A DNA stretch of 64,000 bases, from positions 26,217,927 to 26,281,926 of the forward strand of contig CM035809.1 of assembly GCA_020466095.1 (NCBI GenBank). Reading direction: 5' to 3'. This stretch comes from Chlorops oryzae. Lineage: Eukaryota; Arthropoda; Insecta; Diptera; Chloropidae. Made by a program: the position numbers and the translations under genes. Each line of letters begins with the position of its first letter. The stretch's first letter is position 1. Of this stretch, positions 26,521-39,165 are shown in pieces. Under the pieces are notes generated by a model. It saw nothing but the letters and a program-made list of their open reading frames with translations. It was not told where the DNA came from and did no database searches.

Positions 26521-28204
26521 TTTTAGATGGCATCTATCGAAAAATCACCAAAATTTAAAAATTCCTTTCATGATGCCGCATGCCTTTGCTTAACCCGTCA
26601 GAGCCTTTCCTATTGAAATAATTTCTTGAGAAATCGCTTTTCAACTCAATGAACTGATTTAAGCCGATTATCATTAAGTTTTGATATAACAACTCGCAAT
26701 GATTTATGCTTATGGTTATTTGTTTAATTGCTCCGCTTCAATGACACTCAACGGAATACTGTAGTGGCTTAGACACATACATACACAAATGTTCAAAGAT
26801 CAAACTTGATTCCCTATTAATGAGCTCAACTCCAAATGTGATTTGGGATTAAATCCAATCACAGTCAATGATATTAAAATCCAAACTGATTTCTGAATTC
26901 ATGAAAGACGGCAGTGAGAGAACTAAAAGGAATATTATTGGTGGCTTTAATATTTCATGCGCTGAGAAGTATGCTATGTTATATTGACTTATTGACAATC
27001 AATAGCTTCCGGTCTTGAATGAATTTTTGTTTTGAAATCAAAAGGGAATATGTAGTTGCGAAGATAGTTAAATCATAGCAAAATAAAATCAAATGAAATG
27101 TCATTGCTAAGATTCAGACAGAACACAAGACAGCAACAACAAATTGATTTTTGGATATCTTAAGATTGCATATCACAAAATGACAATTCTGACTCGATGC
27201 TAAGGATTAGATGGACGAAGAGCGATCAGGACTATTTGTCAACAAATAAATTCATTTTTGGACATTTAAGATTGCATATCCAAAAAGATCTTTGACCAGA
27301 GATAAGTTATGAATGAAAGAAATGAGCAAAAGATATAAATTTGTAACGATTATACTTAAAGATCATCTAGGTATCAGGGCTCTTTGGTTCCAAAAGACTT
27401 TTATCCTCAAAACAGCATCCTTTCATTGTAAGAATAGTTCGACATGAAAGAAAGGCAATAAAAATGTACTAACATTTGAACATTAATAGCTTAAAGATTC
27501 TGGGTATCTATAGTGTGGCCTCTTTGGTTCCAAAAAGACTTTTGAATCCTTGAAATACTCATCAACCTGCACATTTAATCCGGGCAAACACCAAAAAATG
27601 TTTCTAAGGTGAAATTTGATGCAAAATTGGGCGTATGAGCGGGAACTGGGGGAGGTTTCTTTCTTCCGGATGAATAATTTTGAGTGTTGGCAAAAATGTC
27701 TTCATGCCGTGATTTAATGCCGTGCGCAATTAGCGTACATCATAAGGACTTCGAAAGAAAAACTTTCTTCTACAAAATCCAATAATGGCAAAGGAAAACA
27801 AGCGAATAACGAAGAATTATTATCCAGGACAACAAAAGTGAATTGCTTATATTGTTGCCATATTGTCCTTCGATAAAATTTTCGCCATAAATATGCCGGA
27901 TTTAGGCCGTCAAGAGCTCAGAGTGAATTATGGAAAACTTAATTTTAATATGTTCCATAGGAGACACCTTTAGGGAGGGTAGGGAATCGAGTGAATTCCT
28001 TTATATCTTTGTATTTAATACCACACGATCGCTTAGTTCTCCACTGAAAAATATTGCAAGAAATCAAGGCTGATCAAAAGGTCTCAATTTAATCAATGAC
28101 ATTGTACCATAACTAATAACCCTTGACCATTGTCTTGGGATATTTTGAAGGCCTTTTTGAATCCAAATTTGATTTTCTTCCCATTTATTTCTTCTTCAAA
28201 TGTA
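26521..28204. other. non-coding, left-specific
   Basis: No supported gene. A Su(Hw)-like site GCGCTGAGAAGTATGCTATG is at 26,959-26,978. Confidence 0.35.
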
Positions 28205-29368
28205 CCTTTTAGGGACTATAATCCTGTTTGCCTCGTTGACATCCTTCGCTCTATCATTAACACAGTGTGATGGAGTCCGCTTGTGACTTTAAAAAATTTA
28301 AATAAATAGGCAAAGGAATCATAGATTATGGGTTAAGCTGAAAGGGACGAATGAGGTGGATAGCGATACTCAAGGAACATCGTCTCAAGAGCGTCCTTTT
28401 CCTTTCGAATCGCAAATATTCAAACACAAATAAATTATCCCTTAACGCAAATAGGCCCACTGTGCCATGTTGCCTCAAATCCCTTTAGGACAATTTTTCT
28501 CCTGCCAGTCTGAATGTCTGTCCATCTGTCTACGTCTGCGGAGTGCCTAGATTTTCCAACGAGAATTTAAGCGAAACAAATTTGGAATGAAAAATCGTTC
28601 GCTTTTCATGGCCTTTGAACTTAAGCTGTATCCTTTAATGATACGAATCGCTGAATATCCTGGCATATGCGGGATGCCGGTTAGAGGCAGCATATTCATC
28701 AAGGCGAAATAAAAATTGTTGCTATTTGCCCAAAAAACTATCAAAGGCAATTTCTTGAAACTCTCAAATGAAGTCCTTAGAATATATTGAATTGATTTGA
28801 ATATATTGACTAGCTTACCGCAGTCCTTTGATCCTGTTACATTAACATTTTTACAACACTCAAAAAGGATTTATTAAAATTAAATTTTTTAAGCACGAAT
28901 ACATCTAAGACTCGAACTTAAGTATAAAAGGCTGATAAATGCCTTCAATTTTTTTTTTATATACAAGGATAGATTTACTCTTCAATTTTATCTCATTTTT
29001 TGGTCCCTACAGAAAGGATCTTTTCACTTAATTTAACACAAATTCTTAAATCAGAATAAAGCTTTGACGATTAATTTTTAAAGTAATTTGTCTACGCTTA
29101 TAAGTAAATTGTAACTTCCTTCCATGTCATTGCCTTAAAGCAAGTCCTTTCAAAACCATTTCGAAACACTACACTGCAAAAAACTAGTCCACAAGGCAAA
29201 TTGCCAGACGCATAAGAGTTCACGCACCTAACCATTAACGTCTCATAAAGTTTTCTTATTTCTCAAAAAAGGAAAACTAAACAAAGTGAAATCAATAGAC
29301 TCCGAGGGAAGCCAAGCAAGAAGTCCTGTGAGAAGCTGTTAATAGCCAAGTGTACGTAATCCCAGATG

Positions 29369-29587
29369 TCACTTTGCGAAATTGGCACTAGTGAGCCTAG
29401 TGAGCGAGTTCGTATGGTGTCCTGTCGCTGCACAAATCATATTATTTTCCATTCTCTTTTTTCTAATTTCCCACCAACATTTTCTGGGCCATAACATTCG
29501 TACTACAAGTGAGTGAACAGCGTCGTTATGGCTTAACTTGAATCGTCTGGATTTATCCTTCTCAGGCTTGTCGGCGGTGGAAGACAT
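29369..29587 (-). CDS. candidate small ORF downstream of microprotein gene, left
   Basis: An ATG ORF beginning MSSTADKPEKDKSRRFKLSH. Compared with the right-arm copy (49,058) I count three synonymous and three replacement differences over about 65 codons, then a 4-bp indel that changes the C-terminus. That pattern gives little support for protein-level constraint. The Lys/Arg-rich N-terminus looks protein-like, so it is recorded with low confidence. Confidence 0.18.
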   Translation of the reverse strand: MSSTADKPEKDKSRRFKLSHNDAVHSLVVRMLWPRKCWWEIRKKRMENNMICAATGHHTNSLTRLTSANFAK

Positions 29588-29972
29588 CCTGAACACGCGT
29601 AAATACGTAATTTTGTTTGACGCATTTGCGGAAATGGAAAGAACTTTTTGAATACACTCTTCGAGTTTAATACTTCAACCGTTTGCCCTATTTATGGTGA
29701 TATCTTTCTCACCGCATCTCCCCTTTCCATTAACTTCTTCCGCCTTCAAATGACTGTGCCGTCCTTTGTGTGACAGAAGCAATAAAACGTTTAATTTTGA
29801 TCCTTGATAATGCTTCAAATGGCCCATGTAAATTCCTTTCGTGTCATTGTTGGGAATGTCCTTTCAAAAGTCCATATTTCACGTGTCGAAGAACACTTTC
29901 ACCTTTTCCCTTCCGATCTTTTTTGTTCTGGAAAACGTTCCCGAAAGGACCATCCACACTCGAACGTCCTCC

Positions 29973-30863
29973 TCACGCGTCGATGTAGAATTCGTGCTCG
30001 CGTTTCTTCCTGCACTTCTCGTAGCCGATGTAGCAGAGCGCGATGGTTATTAGAATGAGGATTGTGATTCCCATGGCGATGCTAACCCAAATAATCTCGT
30101 CGTTAATGTTCTTATACGAATGTCCTGTGGAGGAAAGAAGGAATTAGTCCAATTTATGACGAAATAAAATCAAATTAACGAACAGAAAATTTAGTCAAGC
30201 CATCCTTTCAGCTGAGGAGATGTGAAAAGGAATGTCGGTTGTAGACATATGGGAGATACGATTCTCCTATTTTTGTTATCAAATAACTTTCTTAAGATCC
30301 CTTAAAAACTTTTTGTGGAGATGAGTTTCTGTGAGAACAAAATTTACTTCAAGTAAGAAAAAGAATTTGCCTGCATTCACAAGTTTATCCTCCTAAAACA
30401 TCTGAATGAATGAAAATAATGTAAAATTCAAACTAGAAGCATCTTCAATTTCCCTACAAAACTGTTGCTTATTTAAGCTGTTTCTCGACTCCATTTACTT
30501 CCTCAGTGCTCCTTGAATGAACTCCTGCAGACCGCAAGGAATGTGAGAATGAGCAAGAAAAGCACTGCGGAGGATGTTAATTAACCCACTTGAACTCAAA
30601 GAACTCAGCTTGCTCCTTGCTCGTCCGCAGCCCTAAGACACTTCAATTTACCTTTCCTTTTCATTCTTCAGTGCATTTTTAAGGACATCGACTTCACTGA
30701 ATTTAAGGACATTTTCTACAAATGCTTGAGAATTTCTTCTCAATCATTTGACACGCAAGTCCCGCTTATGAAAACCCCTTCGGCAATTTAGTCACTCACC
30801 TCCGCTGTAGTAGCTATTATCGCCATAGCCATATTTTCCAGCTGTTCGTCCTCCGCCCGCCAT
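29973..30863 (-). CDS. single-pass membrane microprotein, left-arm copy
   Basis: Two exons on the minus strand (30,863-30,800 and 30,124-29,973) with a GTGAGT donor and TCCACAG acceptor encode 71 residues. The N-terminus is Gly/Tyr-rich (MAGGGRTAGKYGYGDNSYYS). One hydrophobic helix spans residues 32-54. A short basic stretch KCRKKR and the tail EFYIDA follow. With no signal peptide and positive charge after the helix, the C-terminus is probably cytoplasmic. The protein is identical to the right-arm copy and nearly so to the third copy at 61,864. The RING gene lies about 1.3 kb upstream on the same strand. I do not recognise the family; three intact spliced copies make a real gene very likely. 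Confidence 0.85.
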
Positions 30864-32143
30864 CTTTGAAGGACTTCAAAGGATTTTTTATCCCACGATG
30901 TGTTGAAACGGCAACAGTTTTCTCCTCAGGCCTTTGACTGCTGAAATTTTAAGTTCTTTTTAGATTCATTCTTCAGAGAAAGTCCTTTTTTCATTCGCTT
31001 TATTAAATATTAAATGAATTTCTGTGGCTCGACATGTGATTATCCTTTAAGGCTCAACTGAGAGGAAAGCATTTACAGCAAAATTTAAATTGAGAGGAAA
31101 AAGCAATTTGATCGGATTGCAATGGATTCTCGGAAATTACATTAAAAGCCTTCGACTAAATTGCAGACCGGTACGCTAAGCTCTGCTGCATTGTGCTGCG
31201 GGTGGGAGAGTGGGGCCAAAAGCCGTTGCCGCAGGATAATTCGGAAAATTGCATTTAAACGTTTTATGTCGCTCGAATCGATGTAATCATGAATGTCCTA
31301 ATTCAAAGCTCATTTACATCTTATTTAACACTTTACAGTGGGCAATTTTAGACCATAATCATCCCTATTCTGAATAATATTTCACGTGATGCTCATAAAA
31401 AATCCTTCAGTTGTCACCAAACTTAATCAGAAGTAAAGGAAACAATTTTTTATTACGTTAGGAAGAGAAAAATATCAGAGAATTAATATTCAACTTGTTC
31501 CACTGTTCCTTAGTGAAGTCCGTTAATCAAGAGAGTAAGGTTAATGCGATCATCAGTTGCGAGTTTCCGCATGACTCTACCAGCTCTTACCCATTACAGT
31601 GGGATATTTTCGTGAAATTTCCCTCATAAATTAAACAAATAATTTATGAAGGCACTTGAAATATCGCTCGCATGACTAAAAAAGCTCCTACAAGGACCGC
31701 CAAAGCATCTTTAGGGAGCATCCTCGTTTCGATTAAGATGCATGGTCAGCCACAGCGAACCCTCAAAAGTGAAGGACGATTGCATGGCAGCCTCGTGTTT
31801 GTGCGACGAAGCACACCACAAAGCTTCCTTGCCTTGATAGCACGTGTACCCGTACCCTTCAGTACTGAACCGGATTTCAGAGAAAATAGATACAGACTTC
31901 TATCTTCCAGGTACAGGACAAGGATCTTTCAAATTTTGACACAATCGTGGTAAATTTTTTATATAAAAAGTCCTTTATCGTTGATTAAACAAATAATCCA
32001 AAAATAAACAAAACAAAAAAAATATTAAAAAGTACAAAGAAAAAATGTCACAAACAGGAAGAATCACATTCGGTGAATTCTGGCCACAACTCCGAGTTCC
32101 AAAGGATCCACCTCCAAAGCATCGACCTTCTTTCTCTTGTGTG

Positions 32144-32605
32144 TCAGAAACGGAGGCGCAGGAGTGAACGCTTGTCTATGGGCGCCCTGCATACGGGACA
32201 CCTTGGTTGGTAGTGAAGCGACCGGAATAAACAAATCTGGCAAAAGACATGTCCGCATTTGGTCGCCATCGGGCATCGGAAGGACTCCAAGCAAATCGCA
32301 CATAGAATTTCATCAGTCGAAGGCTCTTTTGAACTATTCGACATCGCGGGATTCGTCTCGGCTGAGTCGGAGCCGAGCTCACCCAATATTTCTGGACCAA
32401 CCAGCACAACTTTGTGACGCCTTCGTCGTGATGACATTAATAGGCGAGTCCTTTCGGATGGTGAGATTATAGTCGTGCCTATGAATATAATGCCATCATC
32501 CTCGGAGCCGCCATCAGTTTGCGATTCAGTCTCAGGCGGCATCCTAAACATCCACCTGAGTAAATTGATACCACCAGAAACCACTTTCTCCAGACCGAAA
32601 CTCAT
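32144..32605 (-). CDS. RING-finger (C3HC4) E3 ubiquitin ligase, left-arm copy
   Basis: A single-exon 153-residue protein. The C-terminal RING has zinc ligands C102, C105, C117, H119, C122, C125, C136 and C139 (ILCAICLESF, KCGHVFC, RCPVCRAP), the arrangement that binds two zincs and recruits an E2 for ubiquitin transfer. The N-terminal half is acidic and Ser/Thr-rich (TDGGSEDDGIIFIG) with an Arg cluster RRRRH, which could be a nuclear signal; there is no membrane segment. The isolated RING near the end resembles small nuclear RING ligases such as RNF4-type proteins, but no SUMO-binding motif is certain. It differs from the right copy by one residue (Gly78 here, Arg there), less than the surrounding non-coding DNA, so both copies seem under constraint. 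Confidence 0.88.
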   Translation of the reverse strand: MSFGLEKVVSGGINLLRWMFRMPPETESQTDGGSEDDGIIFIGTTIISPSERTRLLMSSRRRRHKVVLVGPEILGELGSDSAETNPAMSNSSKEPSTDEILCAICLESFRCPMATKCGHVFCQICLFRSLHYQPRCPVCRAPIDKRSLLRLRF

Positions 32606-34544
32606 TTACTAGCCTTGATTCTCTTTTCCTCTCGTCTCTGCCTCCGTGTCTCTTAGCTTGATGTTTTATCGTTTCTCTTCACGAAGGAATTATTTTAGTT
32701 TCTTTCGAAATCGGATTTTCAGAAGCAATGCCTCCTTTTCTCTCTCAACATTTCAAAGTTTATCCGTCGAATCAGTTTTTTTCCTTTTGGAGTCAACCTC
32801 CTTTCAAGCTGTAAACATTTTGTTGCGGTCACTTGGGCTGCTCCTTGCAATCGAAGAACTTGAAGCAAGTTAAGGTGTTTCAAGTCGAACCTTTAACTTG
32901 ACCGCTTATGTCATCAGGTCGTTGCTTTAAGGCATGCCATGATGATGTCAACATGGTTTCAAAACCTCTCACCAAAGAGGTTTGTTGCCACTTGCTTCGC
33001 AGCAAAAGTTTCAAGTTATCAGAAATTATTTCTGCTCATTTGGAAGGACTCGCAATCGTTTGAGGAAACGTTCAAGGGTCTTAGACAAATGTTTTTGAAT
33101 GCATCTCTTTTAAGGAGCTTTACTGAAAGCGCAATTTGTGCCTCGGAGTCGATTGCAGGGATAAAAATTTAAGGAGAAAGTGAATTTCTCTGAGGAATCA
33201 AATTCGAGAAAATCATAAATCGTGGGAAAATAATTTTCATTGCAGCCAAACCCATTCGAATCAACTGCAAACCGCCTTCGAGGAAATATGGAAGAGCAAA
33301 ACGTTGAAGCCGTAAAGTACAATGTTATTTATTGTTCTATCCATTCTTGCGCACAGAAGTATGCAATGTTTTTTTTAAATATTCATTCCATTCCGAGGAA
33401 AGTGCATTTGAAAACATTCCGGAATGCTGCAAATTAAGACAATCAAAAAGCTTCAAATTCTCCATAAAAAAACACACACACACAGAGAAAAAATAAGGAC
33501 GATGATATCCTGTAAATTGGGAGAAAATAAAACTGCATTCTGAAAATGCAAATCTTTTTGGAGAAAATGAAATTCGAATTTCAAAGTGATTGAGCATTTT
33601 TCTGGTCCTTACAATGCCAGTCACAATGGCGTCGACTGCAGTGACTGAGCTTTTGTTGGGGCTTCAGGGAGCGAGCAATTGGAAGCAAATGTTTTGGGGA
33701 TTAAAAGAATAAATAAAAAAGAAACGACCATTTTTGAAAGGTTACAATTTTCGCTTATCAAGCTTGGCAGAGAATTCTGAAAAACGTTTGTGAACTATCA
33801 AAACAAAAGCTTCGGATATCCCACTTCTCCTCTCCATTCTCCGCCCCATGTGAGAGTCAGTGTCATTTTCAAAAAAATCTATTTACTTTGGGGTTTTTGT
33901 TCGTTTTTGCTCAGCTTGATGTCCCTTAACGACAGCTCCAATTAGAAGAAACAGAAGTGAAAAGAGTTTGTTTTTTGAGGACGCGGTCAAACACAGAAAC
34001 ACGAACGCTTGGATGCCATCCTGGTAAACATGTGTATAATTTCAGGATATCAAAAAAAATCTCTACTAAAATAAGAGCAACAAAAGAGGTCCTTTTTTAA
34101 GAAGCCATGAATTAATGAATTTATATTTTAATATCGCATGATTAGGACTAACGAGCTTTGCTTTCAATCCACTGTTATCCTTTGGAATACGTAAAAACAT
34201 GAATAACCACATCGCCTCTTTGATGGAAAAACATTCCAGGAATTTCAGCTTCATTTTGAAAAGCTCTGAAAAAAAACGTTAGCAGAACGGACTGTGGTGC
34301 CAAGTTGCATGGTTTTTTTTTTTGTCATCCGCAAGCCTTTTTTGCCGTGGTTCAGCCAATGTCAGCTGAAAAAATTCCCCAAAGGAGAACACCGAATCCA
34401 GTGAATTGTTCCACGCATTTACGTTGGGTAGAGTCGCTGCTGTTTCAACGGTCCAGTCCGCTACTTTTGAAGCTTTCATATGCGAAAAAATATTCAAAGT
34501 TTTTATGGGATTTTTGTGAGGAATGAATTTGAAATTGCACACAG

Positions 34545-34808
34545 GACCGCGTGGGAGAAGGGAATATGATTTCATTTAGAGGCCTGTCATATCGTGAGGA
34601 CGAAGGATACACCACAATTGCCCTGAGAAACATGCCAGAAGAGCCTCTGAGGCTGAGGGACTCGCTAAATGGCAAATGCGCGTCAAAATGCGGTAATGGA
34701 ATGAACGATGCCCAGGAGAATTTCTTGAAAAGGACTTGCATGTGCGACACTTTCGCAGGATTTCTTGGGCGGTTAGTCATTTTACCATTTCAACGTGATC
34801 CACACTAA
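34545..34808 (+). pseudogene. disrupted left copy of the 97-residue small ORF
   Basis: Matches the right-arm ORF (44,050-43,757) base for base over about 210 bp, except that the right ATG is GTG here. A 37-bp insertion after the FAGFLG codons then shifts the frame. After the insertion the two arms are identical again to the end of the block. Either this copy is broken or the right copy has lost the 37 bp. Confidence 0.3.
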
Positions 34809-34919
34809 AAGATTTTTTCTCAAGATGAGCTCTGGCTCATGTGACGAAGCAATCGAAATGACTCATAAAAGGAGAACTTGAGACGATTATTAAGGATCCT
34901 ATATGCAAAGCTTAGTAAT

Positions 34920-35161
34920 CAGGGCTCGGATTTTATTGCATTTATAAATTTAAAGCATACTTTATGGAGTAAAAATTTTGTTCAACTCACTTAATGTTAA
35001 GATTTTAATCGATTTTTAACTTCAATATGGATTTTTTTTGAAGTTGGAAAAGCGGTTTGAAGTTCATCTTCGCTTAACTTATTCGCAAAATGTTGGTAAA
35101 AAAAATTTTTGCCCCATAAAGTATGCTTTAAATTTATAAATGCAACAAAATCCGAGCCCTG
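34920..35161. mobile_element. hAT-type MITE, copy 6
   Basis: CAGGGCTCGGATTTTATTGC at the left end. Flanks TTAGTAAT and TTAATAAT match at seven of eight. It lies just inside the inner end of the left arm. The MITE in the opposite gap (43,159) has another target duplication and subfamily, so the two are independent insertions. Confidence 0.86.
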
Positions 35162-35689
35162 TTAATAATAGTTTTTATTTAAGTCTTTAAGAATGTTCAC
35201 TTGTTACCCTCAGAAACGTAATGAAGTCTGCTAGGATCACTAAATTGCCTTTGGAGTAAGGATATGGTGCGTTAAATGAATATTTTTGCACACACAATTG
35301 TGTCGCACCTCGTCAGACGAAGCTAAGAAAGAATTTTTTAATTCGATTAATTTATTAATAGATCAACTTACAATTAAAATTCCTTGATTTAAGGATATTA
35401 AGAGCTCTAATTAATTCACTTTTGAGCCTAAATTCTTCAATGGATTCGATTTTTTTTCGTTTCTCACCATATCCTTTATAAAACCACAATAAACCAATTT
35501 ATTTGACGAGAAAGTGCATGAGTGTGTAGCCTAATGGCCGGCCTTAAATCACAATTGAATATTAAACTTCAAAGTTTTTTTTTTGTCCAGTCATACAATA
35601 GCGATTAGTTAAACTTTCACAAATGTATGTCAAAATTTAATTATATGATTTGGCGCCAAATTGTCTAATGGTTCTAAAATGATTCTTCG

Positions 35690-35990
35690 ATTCATGGAAA
35701 ATTCAATTACACACGCGGTTGAGCACCTTCCGTTGCAAATTTTTTTTCTACGAAGCGGTTCTTCCAAGTCACGCACGACGAACTTCGACTTTTGTTAAAA
35801 AAAAATTTTCGAAGTCTACTTTCCGGTGCGCGTCAGTGTTCCGTTGTCCTTGAAGTGAAATTTTCCGACTGTTGGTAGAACAAATTCCATCTGCGTTCTT
35901 GTACCAAATTATGCTAACAGTGAAGAGTTTGCGTAGATTACTGTTCCCTTAACAGGGATGTTAACATAGAAGGACTGTTAGCTTACATAT
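35690..35990. repeat. TAACAG/CTGTTA unit, copy 1 (inverted)
   Basis: About 270 bp, inverted relative to 42,010-42,330. It shares GTACAAGAACGCAGA, CAAGGACAACGGAACACTGA and GTCGAAGTTCGTCGTGCGTG with that copy. One end carries several TAACAG/CTGTTA half-sites. A third, more diverged copy lies near 56,610. It forms the innermost mirrored block of the palindrome. Confidence 0.7.
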
Positions 35991-36676
35991 GCTGCTTCAT
36001 CTCACACATTCACACATCACTCAAAATTGTCAATTTATTTCGAATAACTTCAACTATCAGCGGGGAATAATTCATTTAACCAAGCGTTATAACAGGAAAA
36101 TATGTATGTACAATTGCTTGGAATATTTTTAACTTTGATGGTGATGGTTTGATGCTCGGTCAACTGCAGCCGAACGCCCAGCCACACGCTTATTCAATTC
36201 TCAATTCTGACAGCTCCAACTGTTTTGTGCGTTTTGATGACTGTCACGACCTCATGTGGTGTTGGTGCGACTTAGTTCAAGTGAACTTGTGGTATTATCC
36301 TTGTAGTATCCCTTAACTCCTTCATATCACACATCAAGTCATGCGTGCGTTTGCATGTTTTGATTTCAAGAAGTCCTTTTGAATGTTAAGCACGTTCGAG
36401 TTGAAATTTCTTTTCATTTTGTTACAGACAGGATCACCGATAGAGATGACGTTTTTTTTTGTGCTTTGTAAAAGGATGATGGTCTCATAGCCATAAAATA
36501 CTTAGAATATCTATGCAGTGAATATAATAATTTGTTAAAAACTTTTTCAAAGCAAAAATGCTTATGGGAAGGGGTCTGACTACACTCTGCTCCTTCATAT
36601 CTACTTCAGTGCAGTGGAAACTATTTCAGTTTGCATGCGATTCAATAACTTTGTGGGCAACTTTTTCCTTGGTTGA
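35991..36676. other. non-coding centre, left side
   Basis: No supported gene and no mirror partner. Confidence 0.3.
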
Positions 36677-36684
36677 GTGAGCTT

Positions 36685-36831
36685 CAGTGGCGTAGAGAGA
36701 CATTTCGGCGCCAGGGGAACAATAGGGGCACATGCAGGAAATGCCGCCCCCCTCCAATCGGCCTCAATGAAAATACCTTCATAAAAATTGAAATATGATT
36801 TGGCGCCCGGGCCCCCCTCACAACGCTACTG
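36685..36831. mobile_element. 147-bp GC-rich hAT-type MITE
   Basis: Ends CAGTGGCGTAG and CAACGCTACTG, with a perfect 8-bp duplication GTGAGCTT on each side. The interior is GC-rich (GGCGCCCGGGCCCCCC), unlike its surroundings. The duplication length supports the hAT class. It is a different family from the nine GCTCGG MITEs. Confidence 0.82.
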
Positions 36832-37414
36832 GTGAGCTTTAAGGTCAAAATGTTACATTCTTTTTGAATGAGATTTGAAAGAGTATTACTTAAATATTTT
36901 GAACTGTTGACCGATCAATAAGCTCAGTAAAAACCCCATCTCCCTTTCTGTTTCCGCCATATCGAACAGAACGTAGGGTACACGACAGCTAAAGGAAGAA
37001 AAACAGGACGAAGAACATGTGCAAATAAACATGGTGTGCGAATTGCCAAAATAAAACTTAAGTTGTTGGATTTTAATATAAATTGAAACAATTCTCTTTG
37101 GATCATTTACACTAAATGAATTTCTGGTTTTATATGAACAGTTATCTTTTAAGTTTTGACATAAATCTCAAAAACTTTCATTTGAAATGATAAATTGATG
37201 CTATTTTCGTGATCAGCACCCTCAAATTGGTTTAAAAATTGTTCTCCTATTTTTCCGATGCCTATTTTTGCGTTCACAAATTTCGCCTACAATTCTCATT
37301 GGGTTCATAATTTGGGCTGGGTATATAGTGTTACAAATTTGACCGTCTTTAGGGATTTCGGAGTGCAGTCGCGCGACGTTTTAAAAAGGGGTTTTGTCAA
37401 TAATATCGTCGGAG

Positions 37415-37690
37415 ATTATTATCGATATATATATCAATATATTTATCGATATGTTTATCGATATGTCTGTCGATATATTTGTCAATATATTTTTCGATAT
37501 ATTAGCAATGTATTTTTCGATATATTTATCAATATATTTATCGATATATTTATAGACATACATTAATCGATATATTTATCGATATATTTTTCGACATACA
37601 TAAATTTATCGATACATACTTATAATTATCAATAAAATTTATCATATAATATCGTGAATCAATGTATCGATATATCGACAATTTAAAATA
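37415..37690. repeat. 12-bp minisatellite rich in TATCGATA
   Basis: A degenerate tandem array of TATATTTATCGA with seven exact TATCGATA octamers by eye. TATCGATA is the DREF-binding DRE, and CGATA clusters are bound by BEAF-32 in Drosophila. The 12-bp period keeps one frame open (repeating Tyr-Ile/Val-Tyr/Arg peptide), which is not a gene. Confidence 0.8.
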
Positions 37691-38389
37691 AGGCTTTTTC
37701 AGCGATTCCTTTTAGAAACTAGTGTTACGATGAGAACAAGTGACCATCTCAAGGTCAGGTAAGAAATAGAAACACAAAATTCAAAAAAAAATCCTATCAA
37801 GTAAAAAGGATTATAAAAACCATTTTTAGCACAAAAAAATTTGACCTCAATTTTGTAAATTGGATAAAAATCTTTAAAAAAATGTTTTTTGCCATCTTAT
37901 TTAGTTGTCTGTAGTTCAGAGGTGCCCAATGTCAATGTGTTCAATTTGGGCTATGGATTTTGATAAAGTTACAATTTACCAATTTTCGAGTATCCAGTAT
38001 CTTGATAGTTAGGTATAAGTATAATGTATGTGCACCCTTGAATGTCATATAAATCCAGTGAGAATTATAAAATTTAATAAATTAAAATTTAAAAAGTTTC
38101 ATTTTAAAATATCAAATAAAGCTCAATGTGAAACATCATTCGAGTATAAAATTTCCATAAAACCTTTTTGAATGGATATAATTGCGAAATTCAAGGCACA
38201 AACTTGAAGCACTTGTTGCATGAATAATAAATTTTCCATCCTCTTCTTCTTCTTCTTCTTCGTTTCTAACAAATGCCTCAAAGAAAGTATGTGTGCAATT
38301 TTTATGAACACTCGGAATCGACTTAAATATTCAAGAATTCGTTACTTGACGATGCAACGATAGCAGCAATTGACGGTAGGACATTCGCA

Positions 38390-38777
38390 TTAACCCATTC
38401 GTGACGAGTTCAAATTTAACCCTTTCACGACCAAACTTTTCTCTTATTTTCGTTAACAAATTAAAATGATTTGTTCAAAATTTCCAAAATTTCGTTCGTG
38501 AATATTATTGCAACAAAGTTAAGAGGGTTAAAGCACTTTTTAACCCTTTCACTACCAAATGAAATTCAGATTTAAATTCAAATTTTAGTCCTAGATTAAA
38601 AATTTTATTAAGATGTACTATCCTAATGGTAGTTAAAGGGTTAAAGTTCCTTTATCATCACATTAAAAAGAAAAATAACAAAATCACCCCAAAACTAAAT
38701 TCAATAAATTGTTTAACCTAAAGAATTTTATAAACTGTACGAACTATTTGCATTACCAATGGCTATGAAAGGGTTAA
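38390..38777. mobile_element. cluster of short TTAA-flanked CCC...GGG elements
   Basis: Two short units are bounded by TTAA: 38,420-38,527 (CCCTTTCACGACC ... AGAGGG) and 38,544-38,640 (CCCTTTCACTACCA ... TGGTAGTTAAAGGG). Further single ends lie at 38,390 and 38,774. TTAA targets with CCC-starting inverted ends are typical of piggyBac-type MITEs. Confidence 0.55.
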
Positions 38778-39131
38778 AAAATTTTTTTAATTTTTCTCTG
38801 AACGTTGTTTGAAGGTGCATGCATATGAACGTATCAAAGAAATTTTCCAAAAACGTTTTCACGAATTTTTTTTGGCAGGTTTTTAAATTCATTCCGCACA
38901 CACGCAAACATTTTGGACTGCCGGTAAAAAAAAAAAAAACACATTCTGACTCATTCGAACGCACAAATTCATTGCCGCTGAGGACATGAATAAAAGGAAC
39001 ATAAAATTTGAATTGGCTGTTCTCGATTGCGTCGGGAGTCGTCGTTGGGTCTCGTTGCTATGATGACGGCTGCGATGGTCTTTTGTCAAAAATGGCCGAA
39101 ATTAAACTGAATTGACCTTACCGACACGAAT

Positions 39132-39165
<34 letters not shown>

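Larger units (their letters stand above)
28205..34893. repeat. inner left arm of the large inverted duplication
   Basis: Mirror image of 43,735-51,990 in two blocks: 28,205-28,660 pairs with about 51,530-51,990, and 29,315-34,893 pairs with 43,735-49,310. The DNA between them (28,661-29,314 here) is unrelated to its right counterpart. Non-coding identity is about 96-97 percent by eye. It holds a microprotein gene and a RING gene, both on the minus strand. Mirrored Su(Hw)-like (33,349) and CCCACTGT-type words (28,456; 31,335; 31,596) are present. Confidence 0.92.

Noticed and set aside
32137..32472. 111-codon plus-strand ORF and its mirror at 46,136-46,471
   Set aside because: Antisense shadow of the RING gene; its differences follow the RING codons.
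34279..34575. 98-codon ORF conserved in both arms (partner 44,026-44,322)
   Set aside because: Four replacement differences between arms in a diverged stretch; it is probably a shadow next to the better conserved ORF on the other strand.
37258..37566. 102-codon ORF rich in Tyr, Ile and Arg, and its minus-strand counterpart
   Set aside because: It is the 12-bp minisatellite; 12 is a multiple of three so the frame stays open by arithmetic.
38123..38311. Possible poly-glutamate/lysine ORF over a TTC repeat
   Set aside because: Simple TTC microsatellite translated on the minus strand.
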